From positions 1 through 12,887 of the forward strand of contig DFIR01000016.1 of assembly GCA_002372815.1 (NCBI GenBank): a stretch of DNA of 12,887 nt, read 5' to 3'. This DNA is from Lachnospiraceae bacterium UBA3692. GTDB lineage: Bacteria > Bacillota > Clostridia > Lachnospirales > Lachnospiraceae. The notes under the pieces were generated by a model. The model saw nothing but the letters and a program-made list of their open reading frames with translations, made no database searches and was not told the DNA's origin. The position numbers were made by a program, and so were the translations under genes. This document shows positions 12,870-12,887 of the stretch, one piece after another (the stretch's first letter is position 1; each line of letters opens with the position of its first letter).

Positions 12870-12887
12870 CATTTAGATAAGCGACAC

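Overview
The window reads as a high-GC member of the Clostridia, probably a Lachnospiraceae-like gut anaerobe. This is inferred from three things: the style of the XRE regulator, the cysteine synthase and the macro-domain protein; strong AGGAGG-type ribosome binding sites; and a mosaic of short GC-rich palindromic repeats between genes. No database search was possible. Nearly all genes lie on the minus strand. The exceptions are the AGCS symporter (6896-8296) and the cysteine synthase (11905-12834).

Right to left on the minus strand, 1-1443 holds a decaying cluster. It contains a frameshifted VOC/glyoxalase gene, a 102-residue transporter remnant with its middle deleted, and a D-2-hydroxyacid dehydrogenase cut by the window edge. 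Next comes an HD-hydrolase / free-methionine-(R)-sulfoxide-reductase fusion (1653-2708) with a classical terminator. An RNA ligase gene rtcB (3376-4605) and a small XRE regulator (3031-3327) follow as a likely operon, behind a leader rich in perfect inverted repeats. Between rtcB and the next transporter is a compact small transcription unit at 4840-5095: promoter, 51-codon ORF and terminator-like hairpin.

The centre carries two divergent transporters: a 2-hydroxycarboxylate transporter (5237-6523, minus) and an alanine/glycine:cation symporter (6896-8296, plus). The space between them is filled by five copies of a 27-nt palindromic repeat. The right half holds a macro-domain protein, a radical SAM protein and a von Willebrand A protein on the minus strand, then the divergent cysteine synthase.

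Two features stand out. First, a family of ten short repeats with GCGCGC arms around a GGGACGGTTC core forms three clusters, always plus-oriented copies on the left and minus-oriented copies on the right. Every copy next to a stop codon reads in the gene's own direction, and an eleventh, related element at the right edge shares the core but not the arms. Second, the convergent intergenic region 8336-8586 holds a roughly 250-nt element that folds on paper into a long outer stem, an inner 24-bp stem and a tight junction with two perfect hairpins. Its wobble pairs favour a minus-strand RNA. This is the best candidate for an undescribed element in the window.
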